64,000 bases of DNA from Paractinoplanes aksuensis (GCF_024137025.1 NZ_JAMYJR010000042.1:94720-158719), one strand, 5' to 3'. Counted from the first letter of the stretch, positions 43,717 through 52,877 are shown. A program made the numbers and translations. The notes: generated by a model from the letters alone, not told the origin.

Positions 43717-44547
43717 ATGGCAACGGGTGAACTGACGCAGGACGGGCGGGCGCGGGTGCTCGCCGACGGCACCGAGATTCCGCTGCTCGCGCTCGGTGTG
43801 TGGCAGGTGCCGGAGGGGCCCGTGTGCGAGAACGCGGTGCGCTGGGCGCTCGAGGCGGGCTACCGCCACATCGACACCGCGCAGGCGTACGGCAACGAGG
43901 CCAGTGTCGGGCGGGCCCTGCGTGACAGCGGTGTCGCCCGCGAGGACGTCTACATCACGACGAAGTTCTACCCGGGTTCGCGTGACCCCGAAGCCGAGGC
44001 CCAGCGCAGCCTCGAGCGCCTGGGTGTGGAGTCCGTCGACCTGTACATCGTGCACTGGCCGCAGGGCGGGCCGACCTGGGCCTGGGACGGCATGCAGCGC
44101 GCGCACGAGAACGGGTATGCGCGCTCGATCGGCGTCTCCAACTTCAACGCGGCCGAGGTCGACGCGCTGCTCAAGGTGGCCGAGGTGGCCCCGGTCGTCA
44201 ACCAGGTGCAGTTCAGCCCGTTCGAGTTCCGGCGCGACCTGCTGGCGGCCTGCGAGGCGCGGGGCGTGGCCCTGGAGGCCTACAGCCCGCTGGGCACGGG
44301 CCGGCACCTGCGGGACGAGCGGGTGGCCGAGATCGCCGAGCGGCTGGACCGTACGCCCGCTCAGGTGTTGATCCGCTGGGCCCTGCAGCGCGGGCTCATC
44401 GTGCTGCCCAAGTCGACCCACCGCGAGCGGATCGAGCAGAACGCGCAGGTCTTCGACTTCGAGCTGACCTCGGCCGACGTGGCCGCGCTGGACGGCCTGG
44501 ACGGCACCGGCGGCACGGACCAGGCCCTGGAACAGCCGTGGTGGTGA
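43717..44547 (+). CDS. aldo/keto reductase (2,5-diketo-gluconate reductase type)
   Basis: A 276-residue NADPH-dependent reductase of aldehydes and ketones. Complete signature: GYRHIDTAQAYGNE (Asp and Tyr of the tetrad), ITTKFY (Lys), YIVHWPQ (His), then IGVSNFN and the C-terminal cofactor signature LPKSTHRERIEQN. GGGGAAAG precedes the ATG. It stands alone, converging with the GPP34 gene 6 bp away. Confidence 0.93.
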   Translation: MATGELTQDGRARVLADGTEIPLLALGVWQVPEGPVCENAVRWALEAGYRHIDTAQAYGNEASVGRALRDSGVAREDVYITTKFYPGSRDPEAEAQRSLERLGVESVDLYIVHWPQGGPTWAWDGMQRAHENGYARSIGVSNFNAAEVDALLKVAEVAPVVNQVQFSPFEFRRDLLAACEARGVALEAYSPLGTGRHLRDERVAEIAERLDRTPAQVLIRWALQRGLIVLPKSTHRERIEQNAQVFDFELTSADVAALDGLDGTGGTDQALEQPWW

Positions 44548-44553
44548 GCCCCG

Positions 44554-45213
44554 TCACTTGCTGACGACGGCCGCGGCGATGGTGCGGGCGATCGCTTCGG
44601 CCGCGGCCGTGGCGCCCCCGCTCTCGTAGTCGAATTTCTTGGCCCGGGCGATGAGGGAGGCGTCCCGAGGTATGCCCGGGCCGAACTGGGCGAGCGTTCC
44701 GCTGCCCGCCACCAGGGCGGCCAGCGCGGCGAGGCGGGGCGGCGGGTCCACCCCGTCGACCAGCACTTCCCGTACGGCGGCGAGCAGGTCCTCCCGGCGG
44801 CCGGTGCCCGCGTCCTCGAGCACCTCGACCTCGAGGACGCCGAGGGTCGTTCGCCGGGACCGCCGGATGTCGCCGCGCCGGACGAGCCGGTCGAGCAACT
44901 CACCGTGCAGGTCCGGCCCGATCGCGGCGAGCGCGGTGTCGATGCCCCGGGGCCCGGCGGCCAGGAACTCCCAGGCCAGCCGCAGGATGTCGTCCGCCGG
45001 TGGCTGCTGCGCGACGGCCTCGACCCGTTTGGCGCCGGCCTGGCCCGGAACGAGCCGGAGGTGCCCGCTCAGCCCGAGGTCGGCCAGCACCGCCCCCGCG
45101 AGGGCGTCCGAGAGGGTGCTCTGGTCGGCCCTGACATCGGTGGTCTGCGGGCCGGAATCGGGCTGGAACAGGAGCAGCAGCAGGTCCTCGGCCAGGATCG
45201 GCGGGTCCGGCAT
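44554..45213 (-). CDS. GPP34 family (GOLPH3/VPS74-like) protein, copy 1
   Basis: A 219-residue helical protein opening with the family motif LAEDLLLLL and containing ALAGAVLADLGLSGHL and GPRGIDTAL-type segments. Eukaryotic relatives bind PI4P on Golgi membranes and retain glycosyltransferases. The family is multiplied in actinobacteria, where its role is unknown. Its ATG overlaps the stop of the preceding hydrolase as TGATG, so the two are coupled and share the TTGACC-N19 promoter at 46128. A paralogue at 61029-61676 has an equivalent promoter of its own. Confidence 0.85.
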   Translation of the reverse strand: MPDPPILAEDLLLLLFQPDSGPQTTDVRADQSTLSDALAGAVLADLGLSGHLRLVPGQAGAKRVEAVAQQPPADDILRLAWEFLAAGPRGIDTALAAIGPDLHGELLDRLVRRGDIRRSRRTTLGVLEVEVLEDAGTGRREDLLAAVREVLVDGVDPPPRLAALAALVAGSGTLAQFGPGIPRDASLIARAKKFDYESGGATAAAEAIARTIAAAVVSK

Positions 45214-46121
45214 CAAAGGTGGTTGCCGTAGAAGGCGGCGAGCCGGTCGACGGCGGCGTCGACGTACTCGGGGACGTCGTACATCTCGTAGTGACGCGCG
45301 CCCGGCACGACCATCCGGTCGACCGGGTCGGGGGCGAGTTTCCACAGCCGCTCGGCCGACGTGTCGAAGCCCGTGCCCTCGAGGTGCTCGGCCACGATGA
45401 GCTGCAACGGTTGCGTCAGCAGCTGGTCGACCAGGTGGAACGCGTCGTAGCCGAGCAGCAGCGAGTCGCCCCGGGAGAGGCGGCGGTTGGTCGAGTGCTC
45501 GTTGCGGCCGCGTTCGGTGCGGTAGTAGGTGATGGCTTGGAGCAGGTCGACGTCGGTCACGCCGGCCGCCTCGGCCTCGGCCATGGTGTCGGGCAGCCAG
45601 TTGTCGCGGGTCAGCACGCCCGTGCGGGCCTCCTCGAGGCGGGCCTCGGCCAGTGCGTCGAGCGCGGCCACCGGGCCGTCGGCCTGGAAGCCGCGGAACG
45701 AGGCGCCGATCTCACCGGGATCGACCACGCCGACCGCCCGGATGCGGTGGTCGGTGCGCGCGGTGTGGATGGCGTACCCGCCACCCGCACAGATGCCGAG
45801 GACGCCGATCCGGTGGGGGTCGATGCCGGGCACGGTGCTGAGGGTGTCGATGGCGTACGAGATGTCCTCACCCCGGCGGTACGGGTCCTCCAGATCGCGC
45901 GGTTCGCCGCCGCTCTGCCCCTGGTGGCCGGGGTCGAAGACGAGCGCGGCAATGCCCCGCGCGGCCAGGCGGGAGGCGTAGTTGGCGCCGATCTGCTCCT
46001 TGACGCTGCTGCCCGGCGTCGACAGCACGACCGCCCGCAGCGGCGCCGACGCGTCGAGGTCGTGGGGCAGGTGCAGCTCGGCGGCGAGCTCGAACGGCCC
46101 GCGAGGAATGAACAGTCGCAC
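45213..46121 (-). CDS. dienelactone-hydrolase-like alpha/beta-hydrolase
   Basis: A 302-residue hydrolase. The nucleophile elbow is GICAGGG (Cys in place of Ser, as in dienelactone hydrolases), with VFDPGHQGQSGGEPR, a DVDLLQAITYY segment and a C-terminal His in PGARHYEMYD. Start choice: GTG 46121 lies exactly 6 nt after the -10 (TTCCAT) of a TTGACC-N19 promoter, so the message is leaderless. The longer GTG at 46136 would lie within or before the -10. Operon with GPP34 copy 1. Confidence 0.85.
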   Translation of the reverse strand: MRLFIPRGPFELAAELHLPHDLDASAPLRAVVLSTPGSSVKEQIGANYASRLAARGIAALVFDPGHQGQSGGEPRDLEDPYRRGEDISYAIDTLSTVPGIDPHRIGVLGICAGGGYAIHTARTDHRIRAVGVVDPGEIGASFRGFQADGPVAALDALAEARLEEARTGVLTRDNWLPDTMAEAEAAGVTDVDLLQAITYYRTERGRNEHSTNRRLSRGDSLLLGYDAFHLVDQLLTQPLQLIVAEHLEGTGFDTSAERLWKLAPDPVDRMVVPGARHYEMYDVPEYVDAAVDRLAAFYGNHL

Positions 46122-46127
46122 GTACCT

Positions 46128-46158
46128 ATGGAACACCGTGTGGTGGGAACAGGGTCAA
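46128..46158 (-). promoter_or_regulatory. MerR-type 19-bp-spacer promoter of the hydrolase-GPP34 operon
   Basis: Minus strand TTGACC, spacer CTGTTCCCACCACACGGTG (19), then TTCCAT, with the GTG start 6 nt further on: a leaderless MerR-type promoter. Confidence 0.78.
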
Positions 46159-46279
46159 CCCCCGATACAACCTTGGTCGTAGGCCGGCCCCCGCGAGATC
46201 CGACCGTGTGCGGATGTGGGGAGGGGCGGCCGGGCCGAAGAATCGAGCATGTCCAACACCGCCGTCCCTGGGAGTGATC

Positions 46280-46411
46280 GTGACCGTCGCCTCGAACGAC
46301 CGGGAACCCGTCGCCTGGGCCTGGCCCGCCGTCTTCGCCCTGCTCACCCTTCTGCCGGTCGGCGGCGTCGCCTTCGCCGTGGCGTGGGCGTGGAGCCAGT
46401 ACGCAGGCTAG
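46280..46411 (+). CDS. 43-residue single-helix membrane protein
   Basis: A GTG start 6 nt after GGGAG opens a short frame reading TVASNDREPVAWAWPAV then FALLTLLPVGGVAFAVAWAW and a QYAG end. It is one clear transmembrane helix flanked by Trp. It lies alone in the gap between two divergent MerR-regulon genes. Such miniproteins often attach to larger membrane complexes; the partner is unknown. Confidence 0.55.
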   Translation: MTVASNDREPVAWAWPAVFALLTLLPVGGVAFAVAWAWSQYAG

Positions 46412-46467
46412 GCGTTCAGGTACTTGCCGAGACCGTCCGGGTCGGGGTCCAGCCCAGGACTGACGTC

Positions 46468-46776
46468 TCAGTCGGTGACCTTGCTGCGGGACTGGTACAC
46501 CAGGTCCCGGTAGTCGGGGTGCCGGGCGATCCACCCCGCGAAGAACGGGCAGATCGCCAGCACCCGCAGGTTCGCCGCGCGCGCCTCGTCGAGGGCGGCT
46601 CGGGCCAGCGCCGCCCCCACGCCCCGGCCCTCGTACTTCGGCGGCACCTCGGTGTGCACGAACGCGATCAGCTCCGCGGTACGAAGGTATTCCGCGACAC
46701 CCGCGATCTCGGACTGTCCTTCTACCCGAGCTTCGTACCGTTTCGACTCAGGAACGTCTCTCACGTCGACTGCCAT
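46468..46776 (-). CDS. GNAT-type N-acetyltransferase (YjdJ/COG2388 group)
   Basis: A 102-residue minimal acetyltransferase. The acetyl-CoA loop YEGRGVGAALARAALDEAR follows the strand IAFVHTEVPP, and a GWIARHPDYRDLV tail is typical of the small COG2388 group. ATG 46776 lies exactly 6 nt after the TTGACT -10 of a TTGACC-N19 promoter, so the longer TTG start at 46788, inside the -10, is excluded. Probable MerR-regulon member. Confidence 0.85.
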   Translation of the reverse strand: MAVDVRDVPESKRYEARVEGQSEIAGVAEYLRTAELIAFVHTEVPPKYEGRGVGAALARAALDEARAANLRVLAICPFFAGWIARHPDYRDLVYQSRSKVTD

Positions 46777-46782
46777 GGGTGA

Positions 46783-46813
46783 AGTCAAGACCCTGTTCCC
46801 GGAACAGGGTCAA
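46783..46813 (-). promoter_or_regulatory. MerR-type 19-bp-spacer promoter of the GNAT gene
   Basis: Minus strand TTGACC, spacer CTGTTCCGGGAACAGGGTC, then TTGACT. The spacer holds the best dyad of the group (CCCTGTTCC/GGAACAGGG counting the flanking bases). ATG is 6 nt after the -10. The plus-strand SGNH gene starts 25 nt away and could also be affected. Confidence 0.82.
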
Positions 46814-46837
46814 CCTGCTCATCGGTTGAACACTGAC

Positions 46838-47461
46838 GTGACACTCAAGTTTGCGATCTTCGGCGACTCGATCGCCTACGGTCAGGGCGCCTCCGCCGCC
46901 GCCGACACGGTGGCTCAGCGTCTGTCGGCCGATCTGACCGCCCACGGCCTGCCCCACGAGGTGCGGGTCTTCGCCGTTCCCGGAGCTCAGAGCCGCGACC
47001 TGGCGGCTCAGGTGCAGCGGGCGCTGGTCTGGCCGCCGCAGCTCGCTCTGATCATCGTCGGCGCCAACGACCTGACCCGGATGGTGCCGCCGGCGCAGGC
47101 CGCCGCCCGGCTGGCCGAGGCCGTCCGGCGGCTGCGGGCAGCCGGCGCCGAGGTGGTCGTCGCGCCCGCGCCCGACCTGAGCGTGGTGCCGTGGGTGCCG
47201 CCGCAGATGCGGGCGGTCGTGCGGGCCGGGAGCCAGCTGCTGCACGACGCGCAGAGCCGGGTCGCGCGGGCCGAGGGAGCCCGGGTGGCCGACATCGGGA
47301 TGACCTCGGTGGCGGGCTTCGCCGTCGACCCGGGCCTGTTCAGCGCCGACCGGTTCCATCCGTCCAGCGCCGGGTACGCCGTCATCGCCGCGGCCCTGGC
47401 CGGCCCGGTCCGGGAGGCGGCGGCGGTGGCCCGGTCGTCGCCGGGCGTTGCGACAGAATGA
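46838..47461 (+). CDS. SGNH/GDSL hydrolase, cytoplasmic
   Basis: A 207-residue esterase/lipase-fold protein without signal peptide: block I FAIFGDSIAYGQG (Ser), block II FAVPGAQSRDL, block III VGANDL, block V DRFHPSSAGYAV (Asp/His). GTG start; the gene runs divergently from the GNAT gene out of the same operator region. Substrate unknown. Confidence 0.88.
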   Translation: MTLKFAIFGDSIAYGQGASAAADTVAQRLSADLTAHGLPHEVRVFAVPGAQSRDLAAQVQRALVWPPQLALIIVGANDLTRMVPPAQAAARLAEAVRRLRAAGAEVVVAPAPDLSVVPWVPPQMRAVVRAGSQLLHDAQSRVARAEGARVADIGMTSVAGFAVDPGLFSADRFHPSSAGYAVIAAALAGPVREAAAVARSSPGVATE

Positions 47462-47465
47462 CCTT

Positions 47466-48083
47466 ATGTTTCATCGTGCTCGCATCAGTGTCGTGCCCTG
47501 GGCCGGGTTGCGCAGTGGTGCGCGGCCTACCGCGGCTGACGTGCCGGGTCTGCTGACGGCGTTGGCGGCGTGGCCGGACGACGAGAAGAAGCGCGCGGTG
47601 ATCCGGGCCGAGCTCGAGGAGCACCTCGCCCCGGACGGGCTGGTCTTCGAGGTGACCCCGTTCGCGGTGCCGTTCCTGCTGGACCTGGCCGAACAGCAGA
47701 AACGGCCGGACCTGGCGTTCGTGGCGCAGCTGATTCTGGAGCCGATCGCCTACGGCGACCCGTACGCCGGTGAGATCGCGCTCGGCAATACCGGCCTGCT
47801 GCGGCAGGTGGCCCGGGAGCTCGTGCCGGCCGTGGAGTTCCTCTACCGTCAGGCGGCGTCGCCGGAGCCGAGGTTCCGCGCGCAGGCGGTCGCGCTGCTG
47901 GCGCCGATCGACGGCCGGTCGGCCCGGTTCTCCGCCGAGCCGGACGGCGATCGGGAGCTGCTGGGGATGCTGGCCGGCGCCGAACCGGACGAGCGGGTCC
48001 GAGCGAGCATGATCGAAGCGCAGCGGCGACTGGGCGTACCGGGAACGCACGCGCCGGGGTATCTCTGGCCGGCGATTCTTTGA
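47466..48083 (+). CDS. helical-repeat (HEAT-like) hypothetical protein
   Basis: A 205-residue soluble protein beginning MFHRARISVVPW, with repeated helices and paired phrases such as FLLDLAEQQKRPDLAFVAQLI and FRAQAVALLAPID. HEAT-like proteins of this size are common in actinobacteria and not characterised. It starts 4 bp after the SGNH stop, without a ribosome site. Confidence 0.65.
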   Translation: MFHRARISVVPWAGLRSGARPTAADVPGLLTALAAWPDDEKKRAVIRAELEEHLAPDGLVFEVTPFAVPFLLDLAEQQKRPDLAFVAQLILEPIAYGDPYAGEIALGNTGLLRQVARELVPAVEFLYRQAASPEPRFRAQAVALLAPIDGRSARFSAEPDGDRELLGMLAGAEPDERVRASMIEAQRRLGVPGTHAPGYLWPAIL

Positions 48084-48115
48084 GGTAGTGGCGCCGCCAC
48101 CGTAGCGTGCATGGC

Positions 48116-48499
48116 ATGTCCGCCGAGCGCACAGCATGGTGGCGCCGGTGGGCGGGCCTGCCGGTCGTCGTCGCGCTGCTGTTCGCGGGCGCGGTGGTGG
48201 GCGCGAATCCGCGGGCATCCCAGCTGGTCCCGGCGCCGTCGGTGCTCCAGGCCGTCGTCATGGCGCCGGCGCCCTCGCTGGGGCAGCGACCGGATCTGCA
48301 GACCGTCGACCGCGGCGGGCACGGCCACTCCACACCGGACCCCACCGGGTCGGCGTGGCTGGCTCAGCGGGCCGTCACCAGCACCATCGTCTGGTGGCAC
48401 CTGCGCCGCGACAACGACGGTCATCGGGCGCAGACGGGGCGGGAGGTCTATCAGGGCCGGGGACCGCCAGGACGGCGTGCAGCAGACGCCTTGTCCTGA
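48116..48499 (+). CDS. small exported or membrane-anchored hypothetical protein
   Basis: A 127-residue protein with an N-terminal hydrophobic helix (AGLPVVVALLFAGAVVGA) after WWRRW, then a Pro/Ala-rich, probably disordered extracellular part. No ribosome site; TAGCGT lies about 12 nt before the ATG. Just upstream of the SecDF gene. Not recognised. Confidence 0.5.
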   Translation: MSAERTAWWRRWAGLPVVVALLFAGAVVGANPRASQLVPAPSVLQAVVMAPAPSLGQRPDLQTVDRGGHGHSTPDPTGSAWLAQRAVTSTIVWWHLRRDNDGHRAQTGREVYQGRGPPGRRAADALS

Positions 48500-48533
48500 G
48501 TCCGGCTCCACCCTGCCCTAGGAGAAACTCATC

Positions 48534-50724
48534 GTGTCGCGCGCTACTGCCGTGCGCGCATTTCTGGCCCTGGTCGTGCTCGTCGTGTCCGGGTGGCTCG
48601 TCGCCACCCGGCCGGCGCGGCTCGGGCTTGATCTGCGCGGCGGAACCCAGATCGTTCTCGAGACCCGGGACGGCGATCAGGCCCGGGCCGACGCCGCCAC
48701 CACGGGGCAAGTCATGGAGGTGTTGCGCCGGCGGGTCGACCAGCTCGGCGTGAGCGAACCGACGCTGGTCCGGTCCGGTGAGCGGCGGATCATCCTGGAA
48801 CTGCCGGGGGGTCACCGACCCGCGGGAGGCGGCCGAGGTCATCGGGCGTACGGCCCAGTTGTCCTTCCGGCCGGTGCTGGCCCCCGACGGGTCGGCCAAG
48901 ACGGTGCCCGACGAGAACGGCAGTCCGGTGCGGCTGGGACCGCCGGCCCTGTCCGGCGGGCAGATCAACGGTGCTCAGGCGGTTGTCGAGCCGGCGGCGG
49001 GCTGGCAGGTCGCCGTCGACTTCACCGGCGACGGCGCCCAGGCCTGGCAACGCCTGACCGCTCAGGCCGCCTGCTCCCCGCCGGGTGACCCGGGGCGCCG
49101 GGTGGCGATCCTGCTCGACGACGAGGTGGTCTCGTCGCCGCAGGTCAGCCCGGAGGCGGCGTGCGACGTCGGGTTCGCCGGGCCGGCCATGCGCATCACC
49201 GGCTCCTTCACCGCCGACGAGGCCCGCGACCTGGCCCTGCTGATCCGGGCCGGGGCGTTGCCGGTCCCGGTCGACGTCATCCAGCAACAGGTGGTCGGGC
49301 CCACTCTGGGCAGCCAGGCCATCAACGACTCGGCCTGGGCCGCCGTGCTCGGGGCGCTGGCCACGATCCTGTTCATCATCGCCGTGTATCGCCTGGTCGG
49401 ACTGCTGGCGGCGGTGGCCCTGGGGGCGTACGGGTTGATCTCGTACGCGGCCCTGCTGGCGGTCGGGGCCACGCTGACCCTGCCCGGGCTGGCCGGTTTC
49501 GTGCTGGCCATCGGGATGGCGGTCGACGCGAACGTGCTGGTCTTCGAGCGGGCCCGGGAGGAGTACGCCGTGAAGCCGTCGCTGCGGACGGCCATCCGGG
49601 ACGGCTTCGGCCGGGCCTGGTCGGCCATCGCGGACTCCAACGTCACCACCCTGGTCGCCGCGGCGCTGCTGATCCTGCTGGCCACCGGCCCGGTCCGCGG
49701 CTTCGGTATCACGCTGGGCATCGGCGTGCTGGTCTCCATGTTCACCGCGCTGGTGCTGACCCGGCTGCCGGTCGAGGCCCTGTTGCGGCGACGGTGGCTG
49801 ACCGTCCGGCCCCGGTGGAGCGGCCTGGCTCACCAGGGCTGGGTCCGGCGGACCCTGGTCGCCCGTAACCCGGACCTGATGGGTCGCCGCCGGTGGTGGC
49901 TGGTCGTCTCGGCGGCGGCGGTGCTGCTCGCCCTGGCCGGTGTGGCCACCCGCGGCGTCGACCTGGGGGTGGAGTTCGTCGGCGGCCGGACGGTCGAATA
50001 CACGACCAGCCAACCGGTGACGGCCGAGGCGGCCCGGGAAGCGGCGGCGGCCGTCGGCCTGGACCGGGGGATCGTCAGCCAGGTCGGTGACGGCAATATT
50101 TCCGTACGGGCGGGAGCGTTCGACGACGACACGGAGCAACGGCTCCGGGCGGCCCTGGCCGAGCGCGGGGGCGGCGAGGTGGAACGGCTCCGCGACGACC
50201 AGGTCGGGCCCAGCCTCGGCGCCGAGCTGCGCGACAAGGCGCTGCTGGCGCTGGGTATCGCCCTGACGGCGCAGCTGGCCTACCTGTCGTTGCGGTTCCC
50301 GTGGCGCTGGGGCGCGGCGGCGGTGCTGGCCATGGTGCACGACGTGGTCATCCTCATCGGGGCCTTCGCCTGGCTCGGCAAGCCCGTCGACGGGGTGTTC
50401 CTGGCCGCCCTGCTGACCGTCGTCGGCTATTCGGTCAACGACTCGGTGGTGGTGTTCGACCGGATCCGGGAACTGGTCCGGGGCCGGCGCGGCACCCCGT
50501 TCGCCGCCCTGGCCAACACGGCCTGCCTGCAGACCGTGCCGCGGACGGTCAACACCGGGCTCGGGGCGGTGTTCATCCTGGTCGCCCTGGCCGTCCTGGG
50601 CGGGTCGTCGCTGGGCGACTTCGCGATCGCCCTGCTGATCGGCATCCTGGTCGGCACGTACTCGTCGGTCTTCCTGGCCACGCCCCTGGCCATCACCTTC
50701 CGGAAAGGGGGAAAGCCGTCCTGA
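48534..50724 (+). pseudogene. secDF: SecDF protein-export subunit, frameshifted
   Basis: A fused SecD-SecF that would use the proton gradient to help pull exported proteins through SecYEG. The SecD half shows LGLDLRGGTQIVLE, DDEVVSSPQV, the TM motif AIGMAVDANVLVFERAREE; the SecF half shows GVEFVGGRTVEY, VGYSVNDSVVVFDRIRE and TVNTGLGAVF. At a run of six G (48806-48811) the reading frame breaks: ELPG must change frame to continue VTDPREAAEVIG. One G fewer would restore about 730 codons. It is either a recent frameshift, slippage-corrected, or a sequencing error. Actinobacteria usually have separate secD and secF elsewhere, so this is an extra copy. Confidence 0.85.
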
Positions 50725-50738
50725 TCTCGGCGCTCGCG

Positions 50739-52850
50739 GTGGTGCCCGGCGAGGCCGCCGCGGCGGGCCGGCAGAAGTCGTGCGGGCCGGACGCCTCGCT
50801 GCTCGGGTTCTCCGACGCGCTCGACAAGACCAACTTCCGGGGCACCCAGGTGGCCGGGCTGTCCGCGCTCGCGCCGGCCCGGGGCGACCGGGCCCTCGCG
50901 CTGGTCGACAACATCGGGGCCACCCCGGCCCGGATCTACGACGTCGACCTGGCCCGGAAGGCCGTCCGTGGGGTCACGTTCCTGACCAGGCCGGACGGGA
51001 CGGCGTACACCGGAACTGATTTCGACGGTGAGGGGCTGGTGCTCGAGCGGTCCGGGCGGACCGTGCTGGCCAGTTCCGAGCGGGAGCCGTCGATCCGGCG
51101 GTTCCGGCTCACCGACGGCCGCGAGATCGCCTCGCTGCCGGTGCCGGCGCGGTTCCGGGTGACGCCGGCCGGTCAGGCCGCGGTGAACCAGACGTTCGAG
51201 GCGCTGGCCGCCACCCCGGACCACCGGGTGCTCTACGCCGGCCTGGAGGGTCCGCTGGCCGGCGACGGTGACGGGCACCGGATCATCCGGTACGAGAAGG
51301 ACCGGCCGGTCGCCCAGCACGCGTACCGCACCGACCCCGCCCTGGGCCTGGTCGAGCTGGTCGCGTTCGGCGACGACCAGCTGCTCGCGGTCGAGCGCGG
51401 CTTCACCGCGGGCGTCGGGAACACCGTACGCATTTATCGGGTCTCGGCCACCGGTGCGCCCGACGTGACCGGCGTCGAGTCGCTGACCACGCTGACCGAC
51501 CCCCGCGCCTGGCTCGGCAAGCAGCTGCTGGTCGACCTCGTGAACTGCCCGCCCGCGGGCGCGACGGCGAAGCAGCCGCAGCCCAACCCGCTGCTGGACA
51601 ACATCGAGGGCGCGGCGCTCGGCGACTGGCTGCCCGGCGGTCGTCGCGTGCTGCACCTGATCTCCGACGACAACGGCAGCGCCACCCAGATCACCCGGCT
51701 CTACACGCTGGCCGTCACCATCCGTCCGGAGGCGACGCTGCGGGGCCGCGCGATCCTGTCCGCGACGGCCTACCAGCCGGGTCCGGTCTCCGGCGCCCAG
51801 CTGGACCCGGCCCCGGTCAACGGCATCACCGCGCCGTTCCCGGGTCAGCCGATCCCCGGCTTCTCGGCCGTGATCCCGGACGGCCGCCAGCTGCTCGCCA
51901 TGCCGGACAACGGTTTCGGCGCCAAGAACAACTCGGCCGACTTCCTGCTCCGCGCGTACCCCATCGCCCCGGACTACCGCACGCACAAGGTGACCGTCCG
52001 CGGCTTCATCAGCTTCCGCGACCCGGACCGCAAGGTGCCGTTCCCGATCGTCAACGCGGGCACCAAGGACCGCCTGTTGACCGGGGCCGACTTCGACATC
52101 GAGTCGCTGGCCCGCGACTACCGGGGCGACCTGTGGCTGGGCGAGGAGTTCGGCCCGTACCTGGTCCGCACCGACCGCACCGGCAAAGTGCTGCAGGCGC
52201 CGATCCCGCTGCCGGACGGCGGCAAGTCGCCGCAGTCGCCGGATCTGGCGTCGGGGGAGACCCCGACCGTGCCGGGCAGCCGCGGCTTCGAGGCGATGGC
52301 GGTCAGCCGGGACGGGAAGACGCTTTACCCGATCCTGGAGGGCGCCCGCACCGACGACGCCGACCAGCGCCGCCGGATCGTGTACGAGTTCGACGTCCGG
52401 GCCAACCGCTACACGGGTCGCACCTGGACGTTCCGCGTCGACGACCCGTCGCTGGTGGTCGGGGACGCCGCGGTGCTGGACGGCGGCCGGCTGCTGCTGA
52501 TCGAGCGGGACAACGCGATGGGCCCGCAGTCCGTGGTCAAGCGCCTGGTCGTCACCGACCTCGACCAGGCCGACGCCAACCGTGTCCTGCCGCGGCGCAC
52601 CGCCGTCGACCTGATGCGCATCGCCGACCCGTCCGGTGTGTCCACCCCGGCCCGCCCGAACGAGTACGGTGTCGGTCCGCTGTTCTCGTTCCCGTTGCAG
52701 TCGGTCGAGTCGGTGCTGCCGCTGGCCGGCGACAAGGTGCTGGTCGCCAACGACAACAACTTCCCGGGCAACGACGGCCGCATCCCGGGCCGGGCCGACG
52801 ACACCGAACTGATCGTCATCGACGTGCCGGGCCTCAGGCTGCCGGGTTGA
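50739..52850 (+). CDS. exported esterase-like-activity-of-phytase protein, double domain
   Basis: About 703-710 residues. The chain appears to hold two related propeller regions. The first (from FSDALDKTNFRGTQVAGLSA) is followed by a second (GQPIPGFSAVIPDGRQLLAMPDNGFG, LARDYRGDLWLGEEFGPYLV, GFEAMAVSRDGKTLYPILEG, NEYGVGPLFSFPL), the latter typical of the phytase-esterase-like family. The hydrophobic stretch LISALAVV before GEAAAAG looks like a signal peptide. This means the true start must be at or before CTG 50721, whose CTGA overlaps the SecF stop as a coupled pair. GTG 50739 is the first canonical codon. Substrate probably a phosphate ester; not shown. Confidence 0.75.
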   Translation: MVPGEAAAAGRQKSCGPDASLLGFSDALDKTNFRGTQVAGLSALAPARGDRALALVDNIGATPARIYDVDLARKAVRGVTFLTRPDGTAYTGTDFDGEGLVLERSGRTVLASSEREPSIRRFRLTDGREIASLPVPARFRVTPAGQAAVNQTFEALAATPDHRVLYAGLEGPLAGDGDGHRIIRYEKDRPVAQHAYRTDPALGLVELVAFGDDQLLAVERGFTAGVGNTVRIYRVSATGAPDVTGVESLTTLTDPRAWLGKQLLVDLVNCPPAGATAKQPQPNPLLDNIEGAALGDWLPGGRRVLHLISDDNGSATQITRLYTLAVTIRPEATLRGRAILSATAYQPGPVSGAQLDPAPVNGITAPFPGQPIPGFSAVIPDGRQLLAMPDNGFGAKNNSADFLLRAYPIAPDYRTHKVTVRGFISFRDPDRKVPFPIVNAGTKDRLLTGADFDIESLARDYRGDLWLGEEFGPYLVRTDRTGKVLQAPIPLPDGGKSPQSPDLASGETPTVPGSRGFEAMAVSRDGKTLYPILEGARTDDADQRRRIVYEFDVRANRYTGRTWTFRVDDPSLVVGDAAVLDGGRLLLIERDNAMGPQSVVKRLVVTDLDQADANRVLPRRTAVDLMRIADPSGVSTPARPNEYGVGPLFSFPLQSVESVLPLAGDKVLVANDNNFPGNDGRIPGRADDTELIVIDVPGLRLPG

Positions 52851-52877
52851 CCCTGTTGTCGTGACATGGTTTCCACT
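52847..52877 (+). promoter_or_regulatory. MerR-type 19-bp-spacer promoter of the peptidase gene
   Basis: TTGACC, spacer CTGTTGTCGTGACATGGTT (19), then TCCACT. The -35 overlaps the stop codon of the phytase-like gene. A leader of about 37 nt with GAGGGA precedes the ATG at 52921. Confidence 0.72.
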
